Assembly (NCBI GenBank): GCA_025937835.1
Contig: JAICQO010000027.1
Coordinates: 1 to 64,000, forward strand
DNA from: Polyangiaceae bacterium
GTDB lineage: Bacteria > Myxococcota_A > Polyangia > Polyangiales > Polyangiaceae
Reading direction: 5' to 3'
Length of the DNA stretch: 64,000 bases
The first letter of the stretch is position 1; each line of letters opens with the position of its first letter. A program made the position numbers and the translations under genes. Shown piece after piece: positions 1-8,732 of the stretch. The notes beneath the pieces were generated by a model, which did no database searches, was not told where the DNA came from, and saw only the letters and a list, made by a program, of their open reading frames with translations.

Positions 1-6
1 CGGACC

Positions 7-1353
7 GTGCGCGAGATGAAGGCGCTCGTGCTCGAGAAGCGGGGGGCCGAAGCAGGTGAGCCGCTCGAAGCCGAAGCCGAGCTGCGCACGCTGACGCTCA
101 CCGTCCCGCGCGAGGACGCCTGGTGCTTCGAACAAGCAAAGCTGCTCGGCCGGCACCTGGGAGAGCGGACCCACGCCGACTTCCTGCTCGGCTTGGTCGC
201 CGAGTCGACCAGCACCTTGTGCAGCGAGCTGCCGAGCAACGCGATTGAGCTAACCGACGACGAGGCCACGGCCCCTCAGCGCGCCTGGGAGCTCGAGCTC
301 GCACGCATGCGGACCGAAGCAGAAGAGCGCTGCGAATCCCACTTCCGTCGCAGCCCCGAGCCACGTCCGCACGTCGAGCCGCTGCTCTGGCCCGAGCAAC
401 CGGAGGCCGTCGATCGGCAGCTACGCGAGCTCTCGCGCGAATTGGTGGGCCGCGAGGTCGCTTTTGGGCGTGCGCTCGAGGCCTTCTTTGCGGCCGACGG
501 CTGGCGGCGGCTTGGTTATGCGACTGCAGCGCAATACGCGCGTGAGCGTCTGGGCACGAGCTTGTCCTCAATCAAGGCCAAGCGACGACTCGTGAAACGC
601 CTGGGCCAGCTCAGATTTCTGGCCGACGCCGTGGACCGCGGCGAACTCGGCTACGAAGCAGCGCGACTTGTCGCAGAGGTTGCGACCGGCGATACGGTCG
701 AGGGCTGGGTGACGCGCGCCACCGAGCGCACACTGCGCCACTTGCGCGAAGAGATCGATTCGGCCGAGCTGCTGGCGAGGTGGTCCGAGAGCGCTGCCGT
801 GCTTCCGCCGAGCGACGCCGAGGTGCGGCGCGTGCAAGATCTGGAGCGCGCCGTGGTTTCGGGCCAGATTTCTGCGCCGCCCGCGTTGCCGCCAAAGACA
901 GGTGCGCCGTCGGCGACCGTCACCCTGCACCTTCGCGTGAACGCCGACACTGCTCGGGATTTCCGGCACTGGGAGGCCATTTATCTGCGCCATCGCGGGT
1001 CCGCCCTGCGTGACACGACCTTCCTGCGCTTCGCTTGCGAGCTCTTCCTGGAAACGTGGCGCCCGCGCGGTTCCGGCGTGGAATACGCTCACATCTACGA
1101 GCGCGATCGACACCGCTGTCAGAGCCCGTGTTGCGGGCGCCGCGACGTCACGCCGCATCACCTCCGCTTCCGCTCGCACGGCGGCGACGACTCGGACGAC
1201 AACCTGACCAGCCTCTGCACCTGGTGCCACCTCGAGGGCATTCATCGAGGACAGATCTCTGCGACGCCTCCCGCGTCCAACATCCGCTGGACGTTCGGGC
1301 GCAGCCCACACACCGTGGTCGAGGGCAGGCGCCGAACGCGGGCGAGCGACTGA
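7..1353 (+). CDS. HNH endonuclease domain protein (probably 5'-truncated by the window edge)
   Basis: The last 90 residues hold an HNH/McrA-type nuclease fold at about 359-413. It begins YERDRHRC and continues with a CxxxCC cluster (C371, C375, C376), HH at 384-385, H391, N399, the pair C404/C407 and H408. The Cys pairs look like a structural zinc site and the His/Asn residues form the nicking centre. The preceding ~350 residues are mostly helical and charged, as in the long HNH proteins common in myxobacteria, whose role is unknown. The GTG at position 7 is only the first start inside the window, so the true N-terminus may lie upstream. No partner methylase is visible, so a restriction role cannot be claimed. 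The gene ends 7 bp before an inverted hisD fragment. Confidence 0.8.
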   Translation: MREMKALVLEKRGAEAGEPLEAEAELRTLTLTVPREDAWCFEQAKLLGRHLGERTHADFLLGLVAESTSTLCSELPSNAIELTDDEATAPQRAWELELARMRTEAEERCESHFRRSPEPRPHVEPLLWPEQPEAVDRQLRELSRELVGREVAFGRALEAFFAADGWRRLGYATAAQYARERLGTSLSSIKAKRRLVKRLGQLRFLADAVDRGELGYEAARLVAEVATGDTVEGWVTRATERTLRHLREEIDSAELLARWSESAAVLPPSDAEVRRVQDLERAVVSGQISAPPALPPKTGAPSATVTLHLRVNADTARDFRHWEAIYLRHRGSALRDTTFLRFACELFLETWRPRGSGVEYAHIYERDRHRCQSPCCGRRDVTPHHLRFRSHGGDDSDDNLTSLCTWCHLEGIHRGQISATPPASNIRWTFGRSPHTVVEGRRRTRASD

Positions 1354-1360
1354 TGAGACC

Positions 1361-1453
1361 TCAACCGCGGGTTCGGATCTCGACTGCGCGGGCGTGCGCT
1401 TCGAGCCCCTCGGCGCGGGCGAAGGTCGCGATCGCGTTGCCTTGCTCGCCGAG
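1361..1453 (-). pseudogene. Inverted fragment of the hisD 3' end (last 30 codons plus stop)
   Basis: Read on the minus strand, this segment encodes the 30-residue C-terminus of histidinol dehydrogenase, from LGEQGN to VEIRTRG and the TGA stop. It is identical in protein to the end of the complete hisD at 12227-12319. By direct base comparison only 3 of 93 positions differ (GAA/GAG, ACT/ACC, CGG/CGC) and all are synonymous. Weaker resemblance may continue to about 1472. No start codon or dehydrogenase body is present, so it cannot make a functional enzyme. The synonymous-only pattern suggests a remnant of another functional hisD copy, from paralogy or transfer, rather than a fresh copy of the local gene. 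Confidence 0.8.
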
Positions 1454-1590
1454 CGTCGCGGAGGTGTCCGCCCAAAGCGAAGGCGCGCTCCGAGCTCGAG
1501 GACGACGAGTGCGGTCGAACCGAAAGCGGTTGCGTCGAACGGGCTGCAACGAACCCAACAGCTTCGACACGCGCGAACGAGAAGGGGCGC

Positions 1591-3300
1591 TCAGTCGGGG
1601 AGCCGGGCACGGAAGGCTCGCCCGCGCTCTCCGGATAGAGTGGACCGAAGCCTGCCGACAATGAAGCGCCCGTCGGCGGAGAGTCCGAGGGAATTGTCGT
1701 ACGTGTCCTCGTCCAGAATGGCTCCGGTCTCGCTCAGAAGCTCGAGGACCAGCTGCAGCCCCGAGTCCGGCTTCCACACCTTGTTGGTCAACAGGGCGGT
1801 GCTCCCGTCGGCGCTCAACGCTTTCACGCCAAAGCCGGTAGGACCGGTGCTCTCGTAGTCCGCACCCAGACTCTCAGCGGTGGCCCCGCGCCAAATCACG
1901 CCGTAGGCGACGCCGTCTTTTTCGGCGCGACCGCCGATGATGGCTCCGTCTCTGGAAACCGCTTTCGCTGCAGGATTGACCATGCCAGGGGGCGCCTCAA
2001 GTTCGACGACGCCAGAGCCCGACACCCACTTGTAGGCTCGAGAGGTGCCACCGGTTTCTGTATAGCCGACAACCACGCTGCCGTTTCCGCTGATCTCGAC
2101 GGCAGTGAACGGGATTGACTGAATCCCCGAGACCGTTCGCCGGCTGCCGTCGAAGAGGATTTCAGCGGCGCCATCGTCGGAGAACAAGAGTGGTCCGTTC
2201 CCGTTGTTGACCAAGCCGTTCCCTTCAGTCCACCGAAAAATATAGTTGTCCTCCGCGTCCATCCTGGCCCAGCCGACTACTACGGCTCCATCCGCCGTCA
2301 CGTCCATCGCAGTCGACGGACCTTCTGCTTGATCCAGGAGGCGGATCCCCGCCGACGCCGTCCACCGAAATGCGTCATAGCCGCCCGCCCGGGTTTTGCA
2401 CACGCCGATGACGACGGAGCCGTCGGCGTTCGCCAGGTTTCCCTCACAACGGTCGTAGCCGGGCGGCGGCGCGCCCAAATCTTCGACCACCGGCGTGCAA
2501 TCCGTGCCCGTAGTCCCGGGCGCGCATTCACAGCGATAGCCGACCGCTTCGCCGATGCACGTGCGGTTCGCCCCACACGGATTCGGTGAGCAGGGATTGC
2601 CGGCTGGAGCGCCCGCTTCGTTGCCCGAGCCCGCCATACCATCGGTTGACGCCGAACCCGCCGCGCCTCCCGCATCGTTGGAGCCACCGCTCGCATTCGA
2701 GGTGCCACCGCTCCCACTCGGAGCTCCGCCGGACCCATCATCGACGCAGGCGCCCGACACGCAGCCACCCTCGCACTCCTCCCGCTCCAACGTGACGAGG
2801 TCAGGCCCGCACACGACGCGCTCGTTGTCCTCGCAGAAAGCCGCGCCGGGCGCGACTCGCTCGCAGCCGGGAGCAATCGTCGCGCAGTCCGCTTCAGCGG
2901 AGTCACACAACTCGCCGCGCGCGCAGGTCTCAGCGACGAGCCAGACGCCGCCACTGCACTCGAGAATAGTCGAATCGGCCGCGGCCGCGCATCGACGGTC
3001 CCCTTCGCCGGAACAGGGGTCGCCAGAGTCCCCTCCCGCTTCGCCGCCGCTCCCCGTCGGAGCGGCACCCGCCGTCGGAGCCGCGCCGGCCGCCCCCGCC
3101 TCGCCCCTGTTCGGATTGTTGGTGGCGAAATTCAGGCCGCCCGCGCCGATGCTACTGGAACCGCCGGTTGACGATGGCGTCGTCGTGCAGGTCCTGGTTT
3201 CGAGACAGTTGGCTTCTCCGCAGCTCGGGAGGGCGCTGCTAACCAACGCGGCACTGGCGAGACCCGGGAACAGAATGCGAGATTGGATGCGGTGGTACAT
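1591..3300 (-). CDS. Lipoprotein with an EGF-like module and HAF-type repeats
   Basis: A signal peptide ends in the lipobox LPSC (C27), so it is probably an outer-membrane-anchored lipoprotein. Residues ~28-235 are Cys-containing and Gly/Ser/Ala-rich linkers. Residues ~235-268 form an EGF-like module (CSPNPCGANRTC then CECAPGTTGTDC). The rest (~270-569) contains HAF-type extracellular repeats, recognisable by recurring ADGSVVIG/NGSVVVGY/DGRFIVG strands next to AFRW/AYKW/AFRA elements, which probably form a beta-propeller. The ATG at 3300 puts the lipobox at the expected distance. It lies in the same direction as the Cys-repeat lipoprotein upstream. Substrate and partners are unknown; a surface adhesion or recognition role is an inference from the EGF and propeller modules. 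Confidence 0.8.
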   Translation of the reverse strand: MYHRIQSRILFPGLASAALVSSALPSCGEANCLETRTCTTTPSSTGGSSSIGAGGLNFATNNPNRGEAGAAGAAPTAGAAPTGSGGEAGGDSGDPCSGEGDRRCAAAADSTILECSGGVWLVAETCARGELCDSAEADCATIAPGCERVAPGAAFCEDNERVVCGPDLVTLEREECEGGCVSGACVDDGSGGAPSGSGGTSNASGGSNDAGGAAGSASTDGMAGSGNEAGAPAGNPCSPNPCGANRTCIGEAVGYRCECAPGTTGTDCTPVVEDLGAPPPGYDRCEGNLANADGSVVIGVCKTRAGGYDAFRWTASAGIRLLDQAEGPSTAMDVTADGAVVVGWARMDAEDNYIFRWTEGNGLVNNGNGPLLFSDDGAAEILFDGSRRTVSGIQSIPFTAVEISGNGSVVVGYTETGGTSRAYKWVSGSGVVELEAPPGMVNPAAKAVSRDGAIIGGRAEKDGVAYGVIWRGATAESLGADYESTGPTGFGVKALSADGSTALLTNKVWKPDSGLQLVLELLSETGAILDEDTYDNSLGLSADGRFIVGRLRSTLSGERGRAFRARLPD

Positions 3301-3472
3301 GAGAGCCCCTGTGGCGAGGTCGAGATGACCCGCGATGTCGCCTCTATCGGTCGCCAGCTCCGGCTGGTTGCGTTGGAAGCGTCACGACGTCAATAGGAAG
3401 CTCAACGGCGCAATTCCGACCGCCCCTGGCCTCCCGCTTCCGTCAGAGCTCGACGTGCCGAAGAAGCGCATC

Positions 3473-3501
3473 GGGCGCTCAGCGTGAACCACGGAGCGCC
3501 C
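3473..3501 (-). terminator. Hairpin downstream of the Cys-repeat lipoprotein gene
   Basis: A perfect 8-bp inverted repeat (GGGCGCTC / GAGCGCCC) with a 13-nt loop lies 28 bp beyond the minus-strand stop at 3530. Position and stem strength fit a transcription terminator, but no clear U-tract follows, so it may be Rho-assisted or only an mRNA-stabilising hairpin. Confidence 0.45.
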
Positions 3502-3529
3502 GATTATCAGCCGATCTGAACGCCGGAGC

Positions 3530-4867
3530 TCAGTCGTCCATTTCGCACATGCCGTCGTGGCAGATCTCGCCAGTGGTGCAGACGTCACCGCCCCCGCAGT
3601 TGCGCTCGCTGACGCCGCAGTGCGCTTCGTCCGTCATCGGATCGATGCAGCCTCCGGGGGAGGGCGTGCTGCACCACACCTGGCCCGCGGCGCAGCAACG
3701 TCCGTTCGTGCACAACGGCGTCGCTCCGGTGCAGCTATTGCCGTCGTCCGACATATCCGTGCAGCCGGAAGCAGAAGCGCCGCAATGCGCTTCGTCGGTC
3801 AGCGGGTCGATGCAATTGCTGTCGCAGCACACGTTCTCGGTTCCGCCGCAGCTCTTTCCGGCGGGGTTGTTACACGCCGCGCCACCACCCGCGCCGCAGA
3901 AGGCCTCGTCGTTTTTCGGATTGATACACTCGCCGTCGCAAAAGACCATACCCCCGGCGATATTGCAGCAGACCCCTTCCACGCAGTTCCAGTCGCTCGC
4001 ACACTTCTCGCCGTCTGTGCCGTCGGTGTTGCAGCTGCCGCTCGCACCGCACCAGGCCTCATCTGTCATCGGATCGATGCACTGGCCTTTGCAGGAGATG
4101 GGTGTAGCGGCGGGGCAGCATTCACCGGCGCTGCAGTTCTCGGTGCCCGCTGTGCAGTCATCGCCGTCAGTCTCCGGTGAATCGCATGCACCCTCCGCAC
4201 CGCAGTAATCCTGGTCCAGAAGCGGATCGACGCAGTCACCTTCGCAATTAATCCAGCCATTCAGGCAACACTTGCCGTTCTGGCACGTCTCGGTGCTGTC
4301 GTTGCAGTTGTTGCCGTTCGTGGCGGTGGTGCACGAGCCGGATGCGCCGCAGTAGTCCAGGTCCGTGTCCGGATCGATGCAGTTGCCCTTACAGACGATG
4401 TAACCGGATTCGCACGAACCCCCGCTGCCACCTTCGCCGGCGGAGCCGCCCTCAGCCCCACCAACGCCACCGTCACCACCGCCGCCGGACATGGCGCCAG
4501 CGCCGCCCGCGCCCGCCATTCCGCCCTCGGGGCTGCCACCGGTGCCGTCGTCTCCGCCGGTCGCGGACATGCCGCCGGTTGCTGGTGAGCCACCTTCGGG
4601 CTCGGGGTTGCCGCCAGTATTGTCGCTGCCGCCACTGGTCGAGCCGCCCGTCGGCGCATTGCCGCCCTTCGAGCCGCCGGTGTTTGTGCCCGCGGTGCCA
4701 CCGGTCCTGCCGCCGGAGCCGCCCTTGGCGCCGCCGGAGCCACCGCTGGCCTTGCCGCCGCTGCCGCCGACGTCATCGCCGCCGCCATCATCGTCTCCAC
4801 AGCCGGGCGCGATCAGCGCCAGCAGGGCAAACGTCGCCACTACGGTCCCAATTCGAATTGTTCGCAT
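3530..4867 (-). CDS. Lipoprotein with Gly-rich stalk and six Cys-rich CIDPxTD repeats
   Basis: A type II signal peptide ends at C23 (LIAPGC). Residues ~24-148 are an almost pure Gly/Ser/Thr/Asn stalk. From ~150 to the end there are six repeats of ~45-50 residues, each built around C-[IV]-[DN]-P-x-x-D-x-x-x-C-G-A-x-x-x-C, preceded by CxGxC and usually followed by a CC pair. With more than 40 Cys, extensive disulfide bonding outside the cytoplasm is likely. The ATG at 4867 is chosen over the GTG at 4873 because a GGAGGG lies 8 nt before the ATG but only 2 nt before the GTG. Such Cys-repeat lipoproteins are frequent in myxobacteria and have no assigned function. Confidence 0.8.
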   Translation of the reverse strand: MRTIRIGTVVATFALLALIAPGCGDDDGGGDDVGGSGGKASGGSGGAKGGSGGRTGGTAGTNTGGSKGGNAPTGGSTSGGSDNTGGNPEPEGGSPATGGMSATGGDDGTGGSPEGGMAGAGGAGAMSGGGGDGGVGGAEGGSAGEGGSGGSCESGYIVCKGNCIDPDTDLDYCGASGSCTTATNGNNCNDSTETCQNGKCCLNGWINCEGDCVDPLLDQDYCGAEGACDSPETDGDDCTAGTENCSAGECCPAATPISCKGQCIDPMTDEAWCGASGSCNTDGTDGEKCASDWNCVEGVCCNIAGGMVFCDGECINPKNDEAFCGAGGGAACNNPAGKSCGGTENVCCDSNCIDPLTDEAHCGASASGCTDMSDDGNSCTGATPLCTNGRCCAAGQVWCSTPSPGGCIDPMTDEAHCGVSERNCGGGDVCTTGEICHDGMCEMDD

Positions 4868-5012
4868 GTACACAACCCTCCGAGGCCCTTCCGCCTCAAG
4901 AAACGTTCGTTTCGACTACGGCGGGCGTTTCAGGGCGTCAATGCGATAAACGGATCGCCCGGGAGCGGCCGAGATTGCGAGTGACGCCTGGCCGCGATAG
5001 GGACGGGGCCGG

Positions 5013-6311
5013 ATGATCCCTCGCTACACCCCCAAAGAGTTCGCGGAACTGTGGTCGGACGCGACCCGCTTCGCCATCTGGCTCGAGGTCGAGCTCGCCG
5101 CCTGCGAAGCCATGGAATCGGCGGGGCTCGTGCCCGCCGGCACGGCCGCGACGCTGCGCGACAAGCAGCTGACCCTGGATTCAAGCCGGATCCTGGCGAT
5201 CGAGGAGACGACCCGGCACGACGTGATCGCGTTTCTGACGCACGTCGAGGAGCTCGCGGGGTCACCTGCGCGCTGGCTGCACCGCGGGATGACGTCGAGT
5301 GACGTTCTCGATACCAGTCTCGCAATTCTGCTGGTGCGGGCCTCGGACTCGCTGATCACGCGCCTGGACGGCCTGGTGGAAGCGCTGGCCAAGCGGGCTC
5401 GTGAGCACGCCCGGACCCCGATGATCGGCCGTTCTCATGGCATCCACGCCGAGCCGACGACCTTCGGCGTGGCTCTGGCCGGTCACCTCGCCGAGATCAA
5501 GCGCGGGCGGCTGCGGCTGCAGCGGGCGCGGGAAGAAATCGCCGTGGGCAAGATTGCCGGCGCGGTCGGGACCTACGCGCACCTGTCGCCCGAGATCGAG
5601 GAGCGCGCCCTGGCTCGCCTCGGTCTGAGGCCGGAGACCGTCTCCACCCAAGTGGTGGCGCGGGACCGCCACGCGGCGTTCTTCTCGGCGCTCGCGAGCG
5701 TGGCCGCGGGCATCGAGCGCCTGGCGACCAACGTGCGCCACTGGCAGCGCACCGAGGTCGGGGAGGCGGAGGAGCGTTTCAGTGCAGGCCAAAAGGGCTC
5801 CAGCGCAATGCCGCACAAGCGCAATCCAATCCTGAGCGAAAACCTGTGCGGCCTGGCTCGCGTGGTGCGCGCCGCTGTGTTGCCGGCGCTCGAGAACGTC
5901 GCGCTCTGGCACGAGCGAGACATCTCGCATTCGTCCGTCGAGCGCATGCTCGCCCCCGATGCGACGGCCACGCTCGCGTTCATGCTCGACCGAGCGCGCT
6001 CGCTGGTCGAAGGCCTGGTCGTGTACCCGGCACGATTGAAGGAGAACCTCGATCGCACCGGCGAGCTCTTCTACAGCGAAGCCGTGATGATCGCGCTCGT
6101 CGGCAAAGGCCTGCCGCGGCAGCGCGCCTACGAGATGGTTCAGCGCAACGCGATGCAGGTGTTCCACGGCAACGGCGTGTTCCGCACGCTGCTCGGACAA
6201 GACCCCGACATCGGTGCGCAGCTCACGCCGGCCGAGCTTGACGAGTGCTTCGACCTCGAGCACGCGCTGCGCTTCGCGGACGAGCTCGTGGCGCGCGCGA
6301 TCGCCAGCTGA
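5013..6311 (+). CDS. purB: Adenylosuccinate lyase
   Basis: The enzyme catalyses two beta-eliminations in purine synthesis: SAICAR to AICAR plus fumarate, and adenylosuccinate to AMP plus fumarate. The fumarase/aspartase superfamily signature [10 protein letters not shown] is at about 263-272. TSSDVLDT at ~94-101 and [14 protein letters not shown] near 139 supply the other two conserved regions of the composite active site formed by the tetramer. The length (432 residues) and the start [15 protein letters not shown] are typical of the short, Bacillus/Thermotoga-like PurB class. The MPHKRNP variant distinguishes it from argininosuccinate lyase and fumarase. trmH follows after only 8 bp and is probably cotranscribed. 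Confidence 0.96.
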   Translation: MIPRYTPKEFAELWSDATRFAIWLEVELAACEAMESAGLVPAGTAATLRDKQLTLDSSRILAIEETTRHDVIAFLTHVEELAGSPARWLHRGMTSSDVLDTSLAILLVRASDSLITRLDGLVEALAKRAREHARTPMIGRSHGIHAEPTTFGVALAGHLAEIKRGRLRLQRAREEIAVGKIAGAVGTYAHLSPEIEERALARLGLRPETVSTQVVARDRHAAFFSALASVAAGIERLATNVRHWQRTEVGEAEERFSAGQKGSSAMPHKRNPILSENLCGLARVVRAAVLPALENVALWHERDISHSSVERMLAPDATATLAFMLDRARSLVEGLVVYPARLKENLDRTGELFYSEAVMIALVGKGLPRQRAYEMVQRNAMQVFHGNGVFRTLLGQDPDIGAQLTPAELDECFDLEHALRFADELVARAIAS

Positions 6312-6319
6312 TCCGGACG

Positions 6320-7009
6320 ATGGAGCGCGACGACCAGGACGCGACGGCGCCAGAGACTGGACCCGCGTTTCCGCCGGGCTGGGACGCCGAGCGCGTGATC
6401 GCATTGCTGGAACCGATGTCGCTGGACGAGCGGCGGGCTCGGCTCACCGAGGTAGTCTCGGCGCGGATTTCGAGCGTGACGTTGCTGTTCGACGCGCCGC
6501 ACGACCCGCACAACGGCGCGGCCGTGCTGCGCTCGTGCGATGCGTTCGGGATCCCCGAGCTGCACGTGATCCCGCGCAACGAGTCGTTCCTGTTCGGAAA
6601 CCGTGTCGCCAAGGGCAGCCCGCGCTGGGTGGATGTCGTGACGCACCGAACACCGGAGCTCGCGGCGCAGGCGCTGCACGCGCGCGGCTTCACGCTGGTC
6701 GCGGCCGAGGCGCAGGGCGACCTGGTGATGGACGACCTCGCCACGCTGCCGAAGGTCGCGATCGTCCTCGGCAACGAGCACGACGGGCTGTGCGAGGCGC
6801 TGCGCGCCGCCTGCGATCGCTCGGTGCGGATCCCGATGCGTGGCTTCGTCGAGAGTCTGAACGTGAGCGTCGCGGCCGGCGTACTGCTCGCGGCCGCGAC
6901 GCGCGGGCGCACGGGAGACCTGCCGCCCGAGCAGCGCCGTCACTACTACGCGCGCTGGCTCGTGCGCTCGGTGCCGCGCGCGGAAGAGATACTGAGGGCG
7001 GCGCGCTAG
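6320..7009 (+). CDS. trmH: TrmH-family tRNA (guanosine-2'-O-)-methyltransferase
   Basis: This SPOUT-class methyltransferase most likely makes Gm18 in the tRNA D-loop using S-adenosylmethionine. All three SpoU motifs are present: DPHNGAAVLRSCDAFG (~63-78), IVLGNEHDGL (~150) and ESLNVSVAAGVLLAA (~177-191), the last closing the trefoil knot that binds AdoMet. The product is 229 residues, like E. coli TrmH, and keeps a C-terminal extension after the knot. The ATG at 6320 is chosen because the reading frame upstream of it overlaps purB and looks unlike the family. A different tRNA or rRNA target cannot be excluded from sequence. Confidence 0.88.
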   Translation: MERDDQDATAPETGPAFPPGWDAERVIALLEPMSLDERRARLTEVVSARISSVTLLFDAPHDPHNGAAVLRSCDAFGIPELHVIPRNESFLFGNRVAKGSPRWVDVVTHRTPELAAQALHARGFTLVAAEAQGDLVMDDLATLPKVAIVLGNEHDGLCEALRAACDRSVRIPMRGFVESLNVSVAAGVLLAAATRGRTGDLPPEQRRHYYARWLVRSVPRAEEILRAAR

Positions 7010-7095
7010 CCTGGCCCACGCGCTTGCGGCACAATCCTCTTCCAACCGGCGCATCTCGCGAGCACAACGTGATCGTGGGGAATGTGATCACCGCC

Positions 7096-7217
7096 CTCGG
7101 CAACGCGCTGCGCGCGAGCCCCTGTGAGGTTTACGCGGCTGATATGCGCGTCCGCGCTCGGCAACGCGCTGCGCGCGAGCCCCTGTGAGGTTTACCCGTC
7201 CGATATGCGCGTCCGCG
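7096..7217. repeat. Two tandem copies of a 61-bp intergenic repeat
   Basis: Copies at 7096-7156 and 7157-7217 start CTCGGCAACGCGCTGCGCG, continue through CCCTGTGAGGTTTAC and end with GATATGCGCGTCCGCG. They differ only in a short patch around GCGGCT versus CCGTCC. A third copy seems to begin at 7218 (CTCTGCAAGCG) and decays at once. The unit length is not a multiple of three and the region lies between the trmH stop and the end of the convergent permease gene, so it is non-coding. The rest of 7010-7296 holds nothing else I recognise. Confidence 0.85.
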
Positions 7218-7296
7218 CTCTGCAAGCGCCCTTCTACTATCCGGACGCGAGCGTGTCGTGCTCGCCCTCTGAAGGTGTTTCGCTAGCGCTCAGTTT

Positions 7297-8211
7297 TCAG
7301 GCCGCTCGTGGCGCGTCGAGGTCGACCACGGCGCGCTCGAGCTCGCGCTTCTTTTCGCGGTTCTCGCGGCTTCGCCGGACGCCATAGACGATACCGACGA
7401 TGGCGCTGACCACGCCGGCCGTGGCGACGATCGGAGTCGAGGCCCCGAGCAGCTTGAGCGAGGACACGAGCAGCACGACCATCAGCGCCGGGCGGATCAC
7501 GTGGTCCGGGGCGCGCGTCGAGAACAGGGCCCCGAAGAATACGCCCGGGATGCTGCCGACCAGGATCGAGGCGCTCAGGCCGAGCTTGAAGTCGCCGAAC
7601 AAGAGGTGGCCGATCGCGGCCGAGCTGACGAGCGGGATCGCCTGAACCAGATCGGTGCCGACCAACTCGGACAGCTTGATGCGCGGGTAAAGCATCATCA
7701 GCAGCACGATCATCAGCGAGCCGGACCCGACCGACGTCACACCGACGACCAGCCCACCAACGATGCCGATCAGCAACGTGGGGAGCGGACGGACCTCGAG
7801 CGGGCTCACGGTCTCGTTGTTCCGGCTGCGGCGCTGGAGCAGCGGTCGCGCCAGTAGACCCGCAACCACCACCAGCAGCGCGATGCCGAGCGAGTGCTTG
7901 ACGATGCCCTGCAGCGCCGCTTCGCCACCCAGGGACTTCAACAAGAGGACCCCGATGAAGGCCGACGGGATCGAGCCGAGCATCAGCCACAGCACCAGCC
8001 GGCGGTGGACGGTGCCGCGCTTCCAGTGCACGGCGCCGCCGACCGGCTTCATGATCATCGACGCGACCACGTCGCTCGAAACGGCGGCCAACGGCTGGAT
8101 CCCGAACAGAAGTACCAGGATCGGCGTCATCAGCGCGCCGCCCCCCATCCCGGTCAGCCCCACCACGAAACCGACTCCGAGGCCGGCCAAGGCAACGGTC
8201 AGGTCAATCAC
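7297..8211 (-). CDS. TauE/SafE-family sulfite/organosulfonate exporter-like permease
   Basis: A 304-residue hydrophobic protein with about eight membrane segments. The two halves each start with the family's Gly-rich repeat: GLTGMGGGALMTP near residue 20 and GVTSVGSGSLMIV in the middle, the internal duplication typical of TauE/SafE (PF01925) permeases. A soluble loop of Arg/Asn residues separates the halves and the C-terminus is cationic and cytoplasmic. Family members export sulfite, sulfoacetate or other small anions. No sulfur-metabolism gene is adjacent, so the substrate is open. The gene runs divergently from the bactofilin genes across a 128-bp spacer. Confidence 0.85.
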   Translation of the reverse strand: MIDLTVALAGLGVGFVVGLTGMGGGALMTPILVLLFGIQPLAAVSSDVVASMIMKPVGGAVHWKRGTVHRRLVLWLMLGSIPSAFIGVLLLKSLGGEAALQGIVKHSLGIALLVVVAGLLARPLLQRRSRNNETVSPLEVRPLPTLLIGIVGGLVVGVTSVGSGSLMIVLLMMLYPRIKLSELVGTDLVQAIPLVSSAAIGHLLFGDFKLGLSASILVGSIPGVFFGALFSTRAPDHVIRPALMVVLLVSSLKLLGASTPIVATAGVVSAIVGIVYGVRRSRENREKKRELERAVVDLDAPRAA

Positions 8212-8339
8212 GGCCGGGACAATAACTCATTTTCCCTATCGGGACAGTAGATAATTGTCGGACCGGTGGGGTTTCGGGCCCTCGCGCCGCGCATTGTTGC
8301 CCAACGGCGGGCGGTCATGTAGCGTCGCGCCCGCGTCGG
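8212..8339. promoter_or_regulatory. Divergent promoter region between permease and bactofilin genes
   Basis: This 128-bp spacer must carry the promoters for both directions. Its most AT-rich part, about 8221-8263, contains AATAACTCATTTTCCC, an imperfect palindrome CCCTATCGGG and a TATC-N9-GATA dyad. These are plausible operator or promoter elements for the permease, but I cannot assign a regulator or exact -10/-35 hexamers. Confidence 0.35.
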
Positions 8340-8702
8340 ATGGCAAGGCTTTCCACGGAACAAAGCGTGCTCGGAGCTGGAACCCGCGTTACCGGCCGAG
8401 TGACCGGTGACGGCAGCGTGCGCCTGGACGGCTCGCTCAAGGGCGATGTCCAAATCACGGGTGCGGCCGAGATTGGCGCGGGCGCGACGGTCGAGGGCAA
8501 CGTCCACGCCGAGGCGGTCGAGGTTTCAGGCTCACTGATCGGCGACGTCTCGGCGAGCGGTCCGATCGCGGTGCGCTCGGGCGCGCTCGTGCGCGGCGAG
8601 CTCAAGGGTGCGGAGGTCTCGATCGAGCCCGGTTCTCGTGTCTCGGTTCGGATCGACACCGAGCTCGAGCTCGATCTCGGCGCTGCCCCGCGCCGTCGCT
8701 GA
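8340..8702 (+). CDS. Bactofilin (polymer-forming cytoskeletal protein), first of three
   Basis: A 120-residue protein made almost entirely of the bactofilin (DUF583, PF04519) right-handed beta-helix. It shows short repeating strands of the pattern G-x-V-x-G-[DE]-[GV], such as [20 protein letters not shown] and GATVEGNV, each rung about 17-18 residues. Bactofilins self-assemble without nucleotide into filaments that serve as scaffolds for cell-wall enzymes, polar ParABS placement or motility machines. This copy has short termini, so it is a core-type bactofilin. Two more bactofilin genes follow in the same direction with 30-bp and 3-bp gaps, resembling the bacNOP arrangement of Myxococcus xanthus. 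Confidence 0.88.
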   Translation: MARLSTEQSVLGAGTRVTGRVTGDGSVRLDGSLKGDVQITGAAEIGAGATVEGNVHAEAVEVSGSLIGDVSASGPIAVRSGALVRGELKGAEVSIEPGSRVSVRIDTELELDLGAAPRRR

Positions 8703-8732
8703 GGCAGCTGACGACTTTCTGGAGATAGCGAC

